Shown here: piece by piece, positions 5,984-12,735 of the stretch
How the letters are laid out: the number at the start of each line of letters is the position of its first letter
How positions within the stretch are numbered: position 1 is the first letter of the stretch
NCBI GenBank assembly: GCA_902766515.1
Contig: CACXEB010000353.1
Coordinates: forward strand, 1-14,383
DNA from: an uncultured Eubacteriales bacterium
GTDB lineage: Bacteria > Bacillota_A > Clostridia > Christensenellales > Aristaeellaceae
DNA length: 14,383 bases
Direction of reading: 5' to 3'
The notes under the pieces: generated by a model
Told to the model about the DNA's origin: nothing
Database searches by the model: none
What the model saw: only the letters and a program-made list of their open reading frames with translations
Translations under genes and position numbers: made by a program

Positions 5984-6021
5984 GTAAGGATCCCCCTCTT
6001 TCTTCCCCATGGTGTGCGCGA

Positions 6022-7452
6022 TCAGTACGGACTGTCCGTGCTGGCGTATTTGACAGAGTAGCGCGATCCGCTCTTCGGCAGGCGGCACAGTCCCGACACC
6101 CCGGAGGTGATGATCCAGAAGGAATGGTCGTCCGCACCGAAGCTGTAGCTGCCGATATAGTCCATCATCGTGATGCTGTTGTTGACGGTAAAGACCATGT
6201 CCCGGGCCGCGACCCATTGGCCGGTCCGGTAATTCCTGCCGCGCACATTGGCGATGCTGACATTCCTGACCTGCCCGGCATGCGAGGTGCCGTAGTTTTC
6301 CATAAAGCCGGCCATACTCTTGGTATGCATGTACGCGCTGGCATACCCGAGGTCGAAGGACACCAGCCTGTCCCACCGCATGCTCACCAGGTCGCAGACC
6401 CACATCGTCAGCACAGTGTTGCCGGTATCCTCCGAAGTGGATTGCTGCATCAGCATGCGGTACGGATGCCGCGCCTCCCAATGGTATTCCTGGATAAACT
6501 GCTGGAAGCTGCCCTCGCCGGAGGTTTTGGAAACGCCCTCACGGACCTCCGGATACAGTTCCCTGGCGCAGTAGACCTTCGTGCGCCCGCTGCGGTCCTT
6601 GCAGAAGACGTCCCAGACGGACATGATCACGCCTGTCCGGCCGTTCTCCCACCGCTGGAAGCCGCAATAGACGCCGCCCGGGTCGTTGTAGTCGTTCGTA
6701 ACGCTCGCGTACTTCTGCTTCAGGGATGAAACATCCATCTCCCAGTCCATGGCGGCGAAATAGGTGTAGTCATCCATATCATCGATCCAGAAATCCAGGG
6801 CGAATTCCGTCAGCCCCTGCACCGCGCCGAACTGCGGATAGAAGACGACATAGGGCGAGCGGCCCTTCCCGCTGACAGCCGCAATCTGGGCGCTGCCCGG
6901 ATAGGGCATGATCGACTGCCAGTCCCGGATCAGGTGAAAGTGATCCGTATTGACCAGCATACCGTTCACGTAAAACTCGACCTTGTGCGTACCCGGCGCC
7001 ATCCTGTCCATGTTCGTGTGATACACATGGCATTTTGTCTGCCGGTTTCCCTGAAGCGAGAAATCCATCAGTCGCAGCGGCTCGCCGCCGTCCACACGGA
7101 AATGGACGTCCCGGAACCAGTGTTCCCCCTTCCCCTGGTTGGTAAGATCCAGGGAGAAAGCCACGTATTCGTCCCTTCCCAGCCCGCTCAGGCGGCCGTC
7201 GCTCCTCCGCACATACTGCTCGGTGCTGCGGCTGTACACCGCCAGGTACCCGGTGACCTTCAGCGTGTCGGCGCCGGCCGGCCGGCTTTTCCCGCAATTC
7301 GCGCAGCGCGTTTCGGTATTGGTCCGTCCGCACGACGGGCAGAACCACCCGTCCGCCATCGCAGGCGCCGCACAGAGCAGCGCCAGGCAGCACAGCGCCG
7401 CGCAAAGCAGGGCGCACCGCATGATTCCTTGTTTCATTCGCGTCATTGCCAT
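6022..7452 (-). CDS. Exported protein with N-terminal zinc ribbon and DUF3472-like domain
   Basis: About 476 residues. A signal peptide with an unusually Cys-rich core (CALLCAALCCLALLC, 13-27) ends at AMA-DG (31-35). A four-cysteine zinc ribbon follows at once: CPSC (38-41), eight residues, CANC (50-53). Residues about 62-175 look like a beta-sandwich domain (HWFRDVHFRV, HKVEFYVNGMLV). Residues about 258-375 resemble DUF3472: GVYCGFQR (260-267), VIMSVWD (275-281), SGEGSFQQF (311-319), YHWEARHPYRM (323-333), MWVCDLVSMRWDRLVSF (350-366). Function unknown; probably a secreted or surface protein. The start at 7452 is preferred because GGGAG lies 8 nt upstream and the signal peptide follows; the frame is open back to an ATG at 7521, but that crosses a terminator. 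The DUF3472 assignment is from memory of its motif pattern. Confidence 0.75.
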   Translation of the reverse strand: MAMTRMKQGIMRCALLCAALCCLALLCAAPAMADGWFCPSCGRTNTETRCANCGKSRPAGADTLKVTGYLAVYSRSTEQYVRRSDGRLSGLGRDEYVAFSLDLTNQGKGEHWFRDVHFRVDGGEPLRLMDFSLQGNRQTKCHVYHTNMDRMAPGTHKVEFYVNGMLVNTDHFHLIRDWQSIMPYPGSAQIAAVSGKGRSPYVVFYPQFGAVQGLTEFALDFWIDDMDDYTYFAAMDWEMDVSSLKQKYASVTNDYNDPGGVYCGFQRWENGRTGVIMSVWDVFCKDRSGRTKVYCARELYPEVREGVSKTSGEGSFQQFIQEYHWEARHPYRMLMQQSTSEDTGNTVLTMWVCDLVSMRWDRLVSFDLGYASAYMHTKSMAGFMENYGTSHAGQVRNVSIANVRGRNYRTGQWVAARDMVFTVNNSITMMDYIGSYSFGADDHSFWIITSGVSGLCRLPKSGSRYSVKYASTDSPY

Positions 7453-7470
7453 CGTCCTCTCTCCCGGAAT

Positions 7471-7505
7471 AAAAAACTGTGTCATGGTCAAACGCCCTGA
7501 CACAG
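7471..7505 (-). terminator. Intrinsic terminator after the partner-switching genes
   Basis: On the - strand, CTGTGTCA (7505-7498) pairs perfectly with TGACACAG (7484-7477), with two further G-C pairs possible inside, followed by six U residues (7476-7471). It closes the RsbW-like transcription unit. It ends only 18 nt before the start of the zinc-ribbon gene, so that gene depends on readthrough or on a promoter overlapping the hairpin. Confidence 0.85.
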
Positions 7506-7542
7506 GAGATACTTCATCCATAAGCCCGCCTGACCGGCAGGG

Positions 7543-7956
7543 TCAGGTCCGGATGATTTTCTTGATGCTGAACATGTTCTGTCCGTTTTCATGCCGGTAA
7601 TCCAGCGAATCCATGGTCTTTTTGACCAGAAAGATGCCCAGTCCGCCGATGGCACGCTGCTCCGCCGGCAGGGTGACGTCCGGGTCTTCCTTCTGCAGGG
7701 GATTGTAGGGACGGCCCTGGTCGATGAAGGTCAGGGTCACAGCGCCCTCCGCCTCGTCAAAGTCAAAGCGTATCGTTGCCATACCGGTTTCGGGCTGGTA
7801 CGCGTACAGACAGATATTGCTGAAAATCTCGTCGATGGCCATGTCAATCTGCATCTGCTGCTTCATGGGGCAGTCGACGGCTTCCAGCTCACTGTCAATA
7901 AAAGCGGTCAGCTCCGGCATGTTTTCCCCGACGGCTTTGACGGTGATTTCCTTCAT
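7543..7956 (-). CDS. RsbW/SpoIIAB-like GHKL-ATPase (anti-sigma factor/serine kinase)
   Basis: A 137-residue single-domain HATPase_c_2 protein. Family members bind a sigma factor or other target and phosphorylate a STAS antagonist. Visible boxes: N-box IDEIFSNI (41-48, with E43 and N47 for Mg-ATP), G1-like DQGRPYNPL (79-87) and G2 GGLGIFLVKKTMD (104-116). Length matches RsbW and SpoIIAB. It is the last gene of a three-gene set with a STAS protein and a degenerate relative, so its partner is probably the STAS protein at 8638-8934. No sigma factor or PP2C phosphatase is encoded in the window, so the output is unknown; control of exopolysaccharide or metabolism is as possible as sigma control. 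A hairpin (7529-7547) overlaps its stop codon, and a strong terminator follows. Confidence 0.88.
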   Translation of the reverse strand: MKEITVKAVGENMPELTAFIDSELEAVDCPMKQQMQIDMAIDEIFSNICLYAYQPETGMATIRFDFDEAEGAVTLTFIDQGRPYNPLQKEDPDVTLPAEQRAIGGLGIFLVKKTMDSLDYRHENGQNMFSIKKIIRT

Positions 7957-8022
7957 GCGTGTATCTCTCCCTCCGGCCCTTTCTACTGTATGCCGAGCGC
8001 GGTCAGACCCTCATCGGACGGA

Positions 8023-8628
8023 TCAGTCGAACTTCTTGTAGATGACCATTTCCACCTGCTGGTTGCGGATGCTGACCTTGATATCGTCCGCGACATGCGT
8101 GACGACGGACTTCTCAAGCTCGTCCCACATGTTTTTCGCGTTTTCATTCTTCTGGTCCACCAGGGTCTTCAGCTCATCCTGGTAGGCGGACATCGTCCAC
8201 TCCCAGTCCGTCGCGGGCATGCCGGTATAATCCATCATATCCGCATACATCATGGAAGTGGACCAGGCGGCGACATCCTCGTCGGCGTTCCGGTCGAAGA
8301 TATCGCGCAGCCGGCCCATGAGGCCGCGGGCAGACTCGTTCTCGCCGGTGGTGGACACGGACAGCAGTTGCTCGCGCTTCGTGCTGGTCATGCGGGTCTG
8401 CGCAGTCAGGTGCAGCTCATACACGTCATTCTGGTCTTCGATCCAGAACTTGCCATGGATCTGACCGGTGATGGACCGCATCATGGCCATCATTTCCTCG
8501 ATCAGCAGGCGCAGATGCAGCGCATCCCTGGCTGAAAGGTCCTTGTACTGCGCGACCTTGTCCCCCTGCCGCAGCGCGGCCTCCATGTGCGCGCCGCTGC
8601 TGGAGACATCAATCACATCGGTCTTCAT
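8023..8628 (-). CDS. Degenerate GHKL-ATPase-like protein in the partner-switching cluster
   Basis: A 201-residue soluble protein of uncertain family. ALHLRLLIEEMMAMMRSI (36-53) resembles an N-box helix without the Mg-binding Asn. SARGLMGRLRDIF (about 100-112) resembles a G2 loop, and DDIKVSIRNQQVEMVIYKKF (about 181-200) resembles the closing strands of the HATPase_c fold. The DxGxG-type G1 box is not visible, and an acidic, Met-rich segment of about 60 residues is inserted at about 115-175. It is probably unable to bind or hydrolyse ATP normally, and may be a scaffold or decoy. It starts 9 nt after the STAS stop, hence the same operon. Beyond its stop, the other frame reads DPSDEGLTALGIQ and then TAG at 7983-7985, a possible frameshifted former C-terminus. 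Fold assignment tentative. Confidence 0.65.
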   Translation of the reverse strand: MKTDVIDVSSSGAHMEAALRQGDKVAQYKDLSARDALHLRLLIEEMMAMMRSITGQIHGKFWIEDQNDVYELHLTAQTRMTSTKREQLLSVSTTGENESARGLMGRLRDIFDRNADEDVAAWSTSMMYADMMDYTGMPATDWEWTMSAYQDELKTLVDQKNENAKNMWDELEKSVVTHVADDIKVSIRNQQVEMVIYKKFD

Positions 8629-8637
8629 GACGCGGCC

Positions 8638-8934
8638 TCACTCAATGTTCAGGATATCGGAAAAACCGGTCACGTCCAGAACTTCCTGCACGATATCATT
8701 GACATTGGTGACCGTCAGGCCGTCCTTGGCGCTCATGACCTTGTGCGCGGAAAGCAGCACGCGCAGTCCGGCGGAAGAGATATAGTCCAGCTTGCTGAAG
8801 TCCAGGGTCAGGCTGTCCGCCGAGCCCAGCACGCCGTTCAGTTCCGCTTCCAGCTGCGGGGCGGTCATGGTGTCCAGGCGGCCTGCTACCGCGACGGTAT
8901 AAGCGCTGCCGTTCTGAGTCTTGGTAATGGTCAT
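8638..8934 (-). CDS. STAS-domain anti-anti-sigma factor (SpoIIAA/RsbV-like)
   Basis: A 98-residue cytoplasmic STAS protein. Family members release a target from an RsbW-type kinase and are inactivated by phosphorylation of one serine. The core motif DYISSAGLRVLL (50-61) contains that position, S54 by alignment with the usual S-x-G-L pattern. The N-terminal strands (YTVAVAGRLDTMTAPQLEAEL, of which GRLDT is the typical turn) and the C-terminal helix (FSDILNIE) are complete. AAAGGAGG lies 8 nt before the ATG at 8934, favouring it over an in-frame ATG at 8961. It is first in a compact operon with the degenerate GHKL protein and the RsbW-like kinase. No convincing promoter was seen in the 131-bp gap upstream, so it may be co-transcribed with the DUF308 gene. 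Confidence 0.92.
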   Translation of the reverse strand: MTITKTQNGSAYTVAVAGRLDTMTAPQLEAELNGVLGSADSLTLDFSKLDYISSAGLRVLLSAHKVMSAKDGLTVTNVNDIVQEVLDVTGFSDILNIE

Positions 8935-8988
8935 CGTATGTTCCTCCTTTAGTGTACGCATGGTATGCGGTGAGTGATTTATCAGTAC

Positions 8989-9008
8989 AGCGCCGGGATC
9001 CCGGCGCT
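8989..9008. repeat. 20-bp perfect palindrome between DUF308 and STAS genes
   Basis: The 20 bases AGCGCCGGGATCCCGGCGCT read identically on both strands. As RNA they form an 8-bp stem with a GATC loop. No U-tract follows on either strand, so it is a weak terminator candidate at best. An operator for a dimeric regulator upstream of the partner-switching genes, or an RNA processing hairpin, are alternatives. Confidence 0.55.
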
Positions 9009-9065
9009 TCTGAGCGGGGTTTCAGCCTGCTGACCGATCCGGCCAGCGCGTCCGCCCGGCGTTTT

Positions 9066-9797
9066 TCACGCCTCGGCGGGCACTTCCTTGCCGCCGTCCG
9101 CCGTGGCGGCGGGTTCATATGACGGTTCCGGGGACGGCTCTGTCGGATACATGGGCGCCGGTTCCTCCGCCGGGGCAGGCGCGGCAGTGGGGGCCGCGGG
9201 AGCGGCTTCTTCCTCTCCGGACTGTTCGGTTTCCGGCTTCTTTTCCTGCTTCTGCTTCGGCGCGGCATCCCATTTATCGCCCTTGGCGGTCATGACCAGC
9301 ACGAAGGCGTCCATCACCGCTTCCAGCAGCAGCGCAATGCCGATCCACACCGCCACGTTGGCGCTGATGACCTCAGTGACGATCAGCACGCCGAACAGCA
9401 GGGAAACCGCCGTGCCGACCATGATCCACCACCAGCGGCCATGGCCCAGGCGGTAAAAATCCCAGGAGGTCTGGAACTTCATGTAGCCGCCGCAGAGAAT
9501 CAGGATGCCCCACATGCGGTTGGTCAGCAGCCCCGGTGTCAGGCCCGCCAGCAGCGCCAGCGTCCCGGCGATCAGCGCAACAGTCATGTTGTACCCTTTG
9601 GCCGCTTCAGCCGGCGTCAGGCGGAAATAGCGGACAGCCTGGTACACAGCCACCGCGCCCAGGGCGATCGTCAGGGTCCACCGCGTCAGCTGGCCCATAA
9701 TGTCCGGACGGAACAGCAGCAGCAGCCCGGTGACCAGGTACAGGATGATCGCCAGGATGCCGGTCAGTTTTTCTTTTTTCGGGGGGGTGAATGCCAT
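9066..9797 (-). CDS. DUF308/HdeD-like membrane protein with acidic Pro/Ala/Glu tail
   Basis: A 243-residue integral membrane protein. About six hydrophobic spans occur within residues 11-170 (near 12-29, 38-56, 70-90, 94-106, 123-142 and 146-170), arranged as in the HdeD/DUF308 family of small six-helix proteins linked to acid or envelope stress. A cytoplasmic or extracellular tail of about 65 residues (178-243) is dominated by Pro, Ala and Glu and has no catalytic motif. AGGAGG (9805-9810) lies 7 nt before the ATG at 9797; the frame stays open far upstream but without support. Codons 4-8 carry a C7 run followed by an A6 run, a potential slippage site. Its own promoter lies just upstream. It may be co-transcribed with the STAS cluster. 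Function not established. Confidence 0.8.
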   Translation of the reverse strand: MAFTPPKKEKLTGILAIILYLVTGLLLLFRPDIMGQLTRWTLTIALGAVAVYQAVRYFRLTPAEAAKGYNMTVALIAGTLALLAGLTPGLLTNRMWGILILCGGYMKFQTSWDFYRLGHGRWWWIMVGTAVSLLFGVLIVTEVISANVAVWIGIALLLEAVMDAFVLVMTAKGDKWDAAPKQKQEKKPETEQSGEEEAAPAAPTAAPAPAEEPAPMYPTEPSPEPSYEPAATADGGKEVPAEA

Positions 9798-9830
9798 GAA
9801 AGAGCCTCCTTTGATTCTGTTGACAGTGCT

Positions 9831-9859
9831 ATTGTACCGCAACAGGCTGATTCCTGCAA
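9831..9859 (-). promoter_or_regulatory. Sigma-A-type promoter of the DUF308 gene
   Basis: On the - strand the -35 is TTGCAG (9854-9859) and the -10 is TACAAT (9831-9836), with a 17-bp spacer. The -10 lies about 33 nt before the ATG, leaving a short leader that contains AGGAGG. It is preceded by the terminator at 9931-9960, consistent with a new transcription unit starting here. Confidence 0.7.
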
Positions 9860-9930
9860 GAACTTTTTTCATCGCTTCACCGCGGTCCTTGCAAGGCTCC
9901 CGTCGCTGTGCCCCAATCAATGAAAGCAGG

Positions 9931-9960
9931 AAAAACGGGAAGGCCGCCAAAGCCTTCCCG
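9931..9960 (-). terminator. Intrinsic terminator after the Ig-like protein gene
   Basis: On the - strand, CGGGAAGGC (9960-9952) pairs with GCCTTCCCG (9944-9936), a 9-bp perfect stem with a 7-nt loop, followed by five U residues (9935-9931). A second, non-terminating 7-bp hairpin (arms 9980-9986 and 9996-10002) lies between it and the stop codon at 10005. Confidence 0.9.
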
Positions 9961-10004
9961 CTTCTCTCAGGAGTGTCCCGCAAGGGAAGCAAGCCCCCTT
10001 GCGC

Positions 10005-12677
10005 TCAGCCGACAGGCGGCGGTACCTGTTCTTCTTCCTCAAGGACAACGAATTCAGGCAGGGCTTCTTCCTCCCCCTCCTCAGGCGGCAGGAAGCCGAT
10101 ATAATCGGGGCTCACGTACTCGAACGGGGCCAGCGCTTCCGTGGGGATGTCATAGCCCCAGCTGCCCTGCACGCCGCTCTGGACGCGGTAGGAGGTGATG
10201 GTCAGCACCACGCGGCCGATCGGATCGACGGGCTGGAGATAATCAATGAAGTTGAACCGGCCGTGCCGCGTGCTCTCGCCCTCGTCCAGCGGGTACTGGT
10301 ACAGGCCGTCGAAGGAATTGGAGCCGTTGACGTTGCAGGCCAGCGGGACGTTGAAGATGTCATAGCACTCGATGGTGAACTCCACGCGGGCGATGCTCAG
10401 GTTGCTCACGTTGATGATGGACAGCTTGACAGCGTTGTTTTCCAGGTACAGGTCGGTCGGGCGCAGGGCGGTGTCGTAATTGCCGACCGTCACATAGGCA
10501 GACGTCGTATAGCCGCCGTCTTCGGTGGTGCCGGTGATCTGCGTCGTGCCCCAGCGATGGCCGGTGACCGTAGGTTTCGTGTTGCTGCCGCTGACCGTCG
10601 CGATCGATTCGTCCGCGCTCTGCCAGCGCATCCGCGTATTGCTGGCGTCTGAGGGAATCAGGATGGCGGTCAGCTTCACCGTGCCCTCCACGTCGGCGGT
10701 AACGGCCGTCTCGCGCATGGTCACGCCCTCAACCGGCTGCAGCACGTTGACCTTGACCGTCGCCTGCTTGCCGCCCGCATCCTGGGCCTTGATGATGATG
10801 TTGCACTCGCCGCGCTTGATGGCCCGCAGGTAACCGTCCTGCTCGATCGTCGCGACGCCGGTCTTGCTGCTGGACAGGGTGACCGCCGGATTGGTCGCGT
10901 CATCCGGTCCGACCGTCCAGTGGATCCGGGTGGATTCCCCCACATTCAGGGTCACGGTGCGCACGTCCGGCGTGATGGCAGTCACCAGCTGGTGCACCGT
11001 CACGTCCACCACGGCGGTGACGCTCTGGTCCGCCTTGGCCCGGCAGATCACCTGGCAGCTGCCCGCCTTGACGCCGGTGATCTGGCCCTCGGCGTTGACC
11101 TTGGCGATCGCCGTGTCGGTGGATTCCCAGGTCACGGCGCGGTTGTTGGCGTTCTTGGGCAGGACAGTCGCGGTGATCCGGGCCGTACGGCCGTTATAGA
11201 CCGTCACGGCGGACTTGTCCAGGGTGATCTCCTCCGGCAGCTGGACGACGTTGAGCGTCATGGAAGCGGTCTTTCCGCTGCCGTCCGCGGCCTTGGCGCG
11301 GATGGTGGTATTGCCCTTGGACACCGCGGTGATCAGGCCGGCGGCGTCCACCGTCGCCACGCGGGTGTTGTCCGAGCTGAAGGTAACGGTCGGATTGCTG
11401 GCGTTCGCCGGGCTGATGTCCACCTGGGCATAGCCCGTGCTGTGCACCGCGAGATCCATGCTGCGCTGCGTGAACTTAATCGAGGTGATTTCCTGGATAA
11501 CAGTCACATGGACCGAAGCCGCGATGTCCGGGTCCGCCTCGCTCGCGGCGACGATGTCGCACTCGCCGAGGTTCACGGCCGTCACGCGGCCCTGCTGGTT
11601 GACCCGCGCGACCCCGGGGTCGGTGCTCGACCAAGTCAGCTTGGTATTGGACGCGTTCGTGGGCTGGACGGCAGCCTTCAGGTCTCGGGTCTTGCCGGTG
11701 GCCAGATCAAAGGCGCTGTCGCCGCTGATGACAACGGCCGTCGGCAGCAGCTGGACCGTTACGGTGACGCTGTCCGTCTTCCGCGAGCCGTCCAGCGCGG
11801 TGGCGCGGATGACGGCGCGGCCCTTCGACACGCCGGTCACCAGGCCGTTTTCGTCCACGGTCGCCACCTTGGGCGACTCGCTGGTCCAGCGGACCGCCTT
11901 GAAGGTCGCATCCTCCGGATCGAAGCCCAGTTCCACCTGGGTGGTGCCGCCCACGCCGATGGTCGTCCGCACGGTGTCGGCGGTCAGCTTGGTCACCGGG
12001 GATACCACCAGCACGCCGTAGCGGACTGTCACCTCCGGATTGGATACGCTCGCGACGGTCAGCAGGCTCGCGCCCTCCTGGCTGGCGGTCAGGGACTGCT
12101 TGCGCACCGTCAGCACAGCCTCGTCCGAGGAGGTCACCGTCACGGTCTTGTCGCTCGCGCCGTTCGGCTTCACCACCGGGGCAGCGGTCATCTTCCGGCC
12201 GTTGATCAGCAGGATGATGCGCTCAACCGACTGGCTGTCCTCGTACATCTCCTCGGGCAGGTAATCGCCCAGCAGGCTCTGTGCCAGGTAGAAGCTGACA
12301 CCGTCCTCCTCGGTCAGCACGTTCAGCCCTTCCTCGTTCAGGGCGACGCTCTCGACCGCCCGGAGCACCGTCACCTTGACGGTCGCCTTGTAGGTCTGCT
12401 TGGCGGTTTTGATGGACGCGGTGATGACCGCAGTGCCCTTCGATACGCCGGTCACGCAGCCGTTGGCGTCCACCGTGGCCACCTTGGGCGATCCGGAAGC
12501 ATAGCGGACCTCCCCGTCGCGCAACCCCTCGCTGACCGTCACGTTCAGCGTACGCTGCTCGTTTTCAAACAGGGTCACCGTGCTCTCCTCAAAGCTGATG
12601 GACTCCGCGGCCAGCGCGGTCGCCGCGGCCAGCACGGCCGCCAGCAGAAGCATCAGCGCCAGATATCGTTTCAGCAT
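10005..12677 (-). CDS. Secreted multi-domain bacterial Ig-like (BIG2) protein
   Basis: About 890 residues. A signal peptide (LALMLLLAAVLAAATALAA-E, 6-25) is followed by about eight Ig-like units of about 83 residues. Seven carry the BIG2 signature, such as KVATVDENGLVTGVSKGRAV (270-289), with recurrent W/V-S-S, A-T-V-D and G-x-V-T-G/A-V positions. The second unit (about 107-226) is divergent and longer. A different beta-rich C-terminal domain (about 734-865) ends in an acidic, Pro-rich tail (LPPEEGEEEALPEFVVLEEE). There is no LPXTG motif and no surface-layer homology repeat, so the means of surface retention is not visible. BIG2 domains occur in adhesins and in cell-wall or carbohydrate-binding proteins. 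AAAGGAG lies 8 nt before this ATG; the adjacent ATG at 12680 is equally in frame. It sits 58 bp after the SH3-repeat gene, probably in the same operon. Confidence 0.88.
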   Translation of the reverse strand: MLKRYLALMLLLAAVLAAATALAAESISFEESTVTLFENEQRTLNVTVSEGLRDGEVRYASGSPKVATVDANGCVTGVSKGTAVITASIKTAKQTYKATVKVTVLRAVESVALNEEGLNVLTEEDGVSFYLAQSLLGDYLPEEMYEDSQSVERIILLINGRKMTAAPVVKPNGASDKTVTVTSSDEAVLTVRKQSLTASQEGASLLTVASVSNPEVTVRYGVLVVSPVTKLTADTVRTTIGVGGTTQVELGFDPEDATFKAVRWTSESPKVATVDENGLVTGVSKGRAVIRATALDGSRKTDSVTVTVQLLPTAVVISGDSAFDLATGKTRDLKAAVQPTNASNTKLTWSSTDPGVARVNQQGRVTAVNLGECDIVAASEADPDIAASVHVTVIQEITSIKFTQRSMDLAVHSTGYAQVDISPANASNPTVTFSSDNTRVATVDAAGLITAVSKGNTTIRAKAADGSGKTASMTLNVVQLPEEITLDKSAVTVYNGRTARITATVLPKNANNRAVTWESTDTAIAKVNAEGQITGVKAGSCQVICRAKADQSVTAVVDVTVHQLVTAITPDVRTVTLNVGESTRIHWTVGPDDATNPAVTLSSSKTGVATIEQDGYLRAIKRGECNIIIKAQDAGGKQATVKVNVLQPVEGVTMRETAVTADVEGTVKLTAILIPSDASNTRMRWQSADESIATVSGSNTKPTVTGHRWGTTQITGTTEDGGYTTSAYVTVGNYDTALRPTDLYLENNAVKLSIINVSNLSIARVEFTIECYDIFNVPLACNVNGSNSFDGLYQYPLDEGESTRHGRFNFIDYLQPVDPIGRVVLTITSYRVQSGVQGSWGYDIPTEALAPFEYVSPDYIGFLPPEEGEEEALPEFVVLEEEEQVPPPVG

Positions 12678-12700
12678 CATTATAACTCCTTTCAACGACA

Positions 12701-12727
12701 AACAGGGGGTGTGCAGCATCCCCTGTT
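12701..12727 (-). other. Hairpin between SH3 and Ig-like genes
   Basis: On the - strand, AACAGGGG (12727-12720) pairs with CCCCTGTT (12708-12701), an 8-bp stem with an 11-nt loop, followed by TGTCG instead of a U-tract. It lies within the 58-bp gap just before the Ig-like gene's ribosome site. It could be a weak or partial terminator that sets the ratio of the two secreted proteins. Confidence 0.5.
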
Positions 12728-12735
12728 CGGTCATT

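Noticed and set aside
7453..7521. Earlier start of the zinc-ribbon protein at 7521
   Set aside because: That extension would translate through the terminator hairpin and place about 23 residues ahead of a normal signal peptide.
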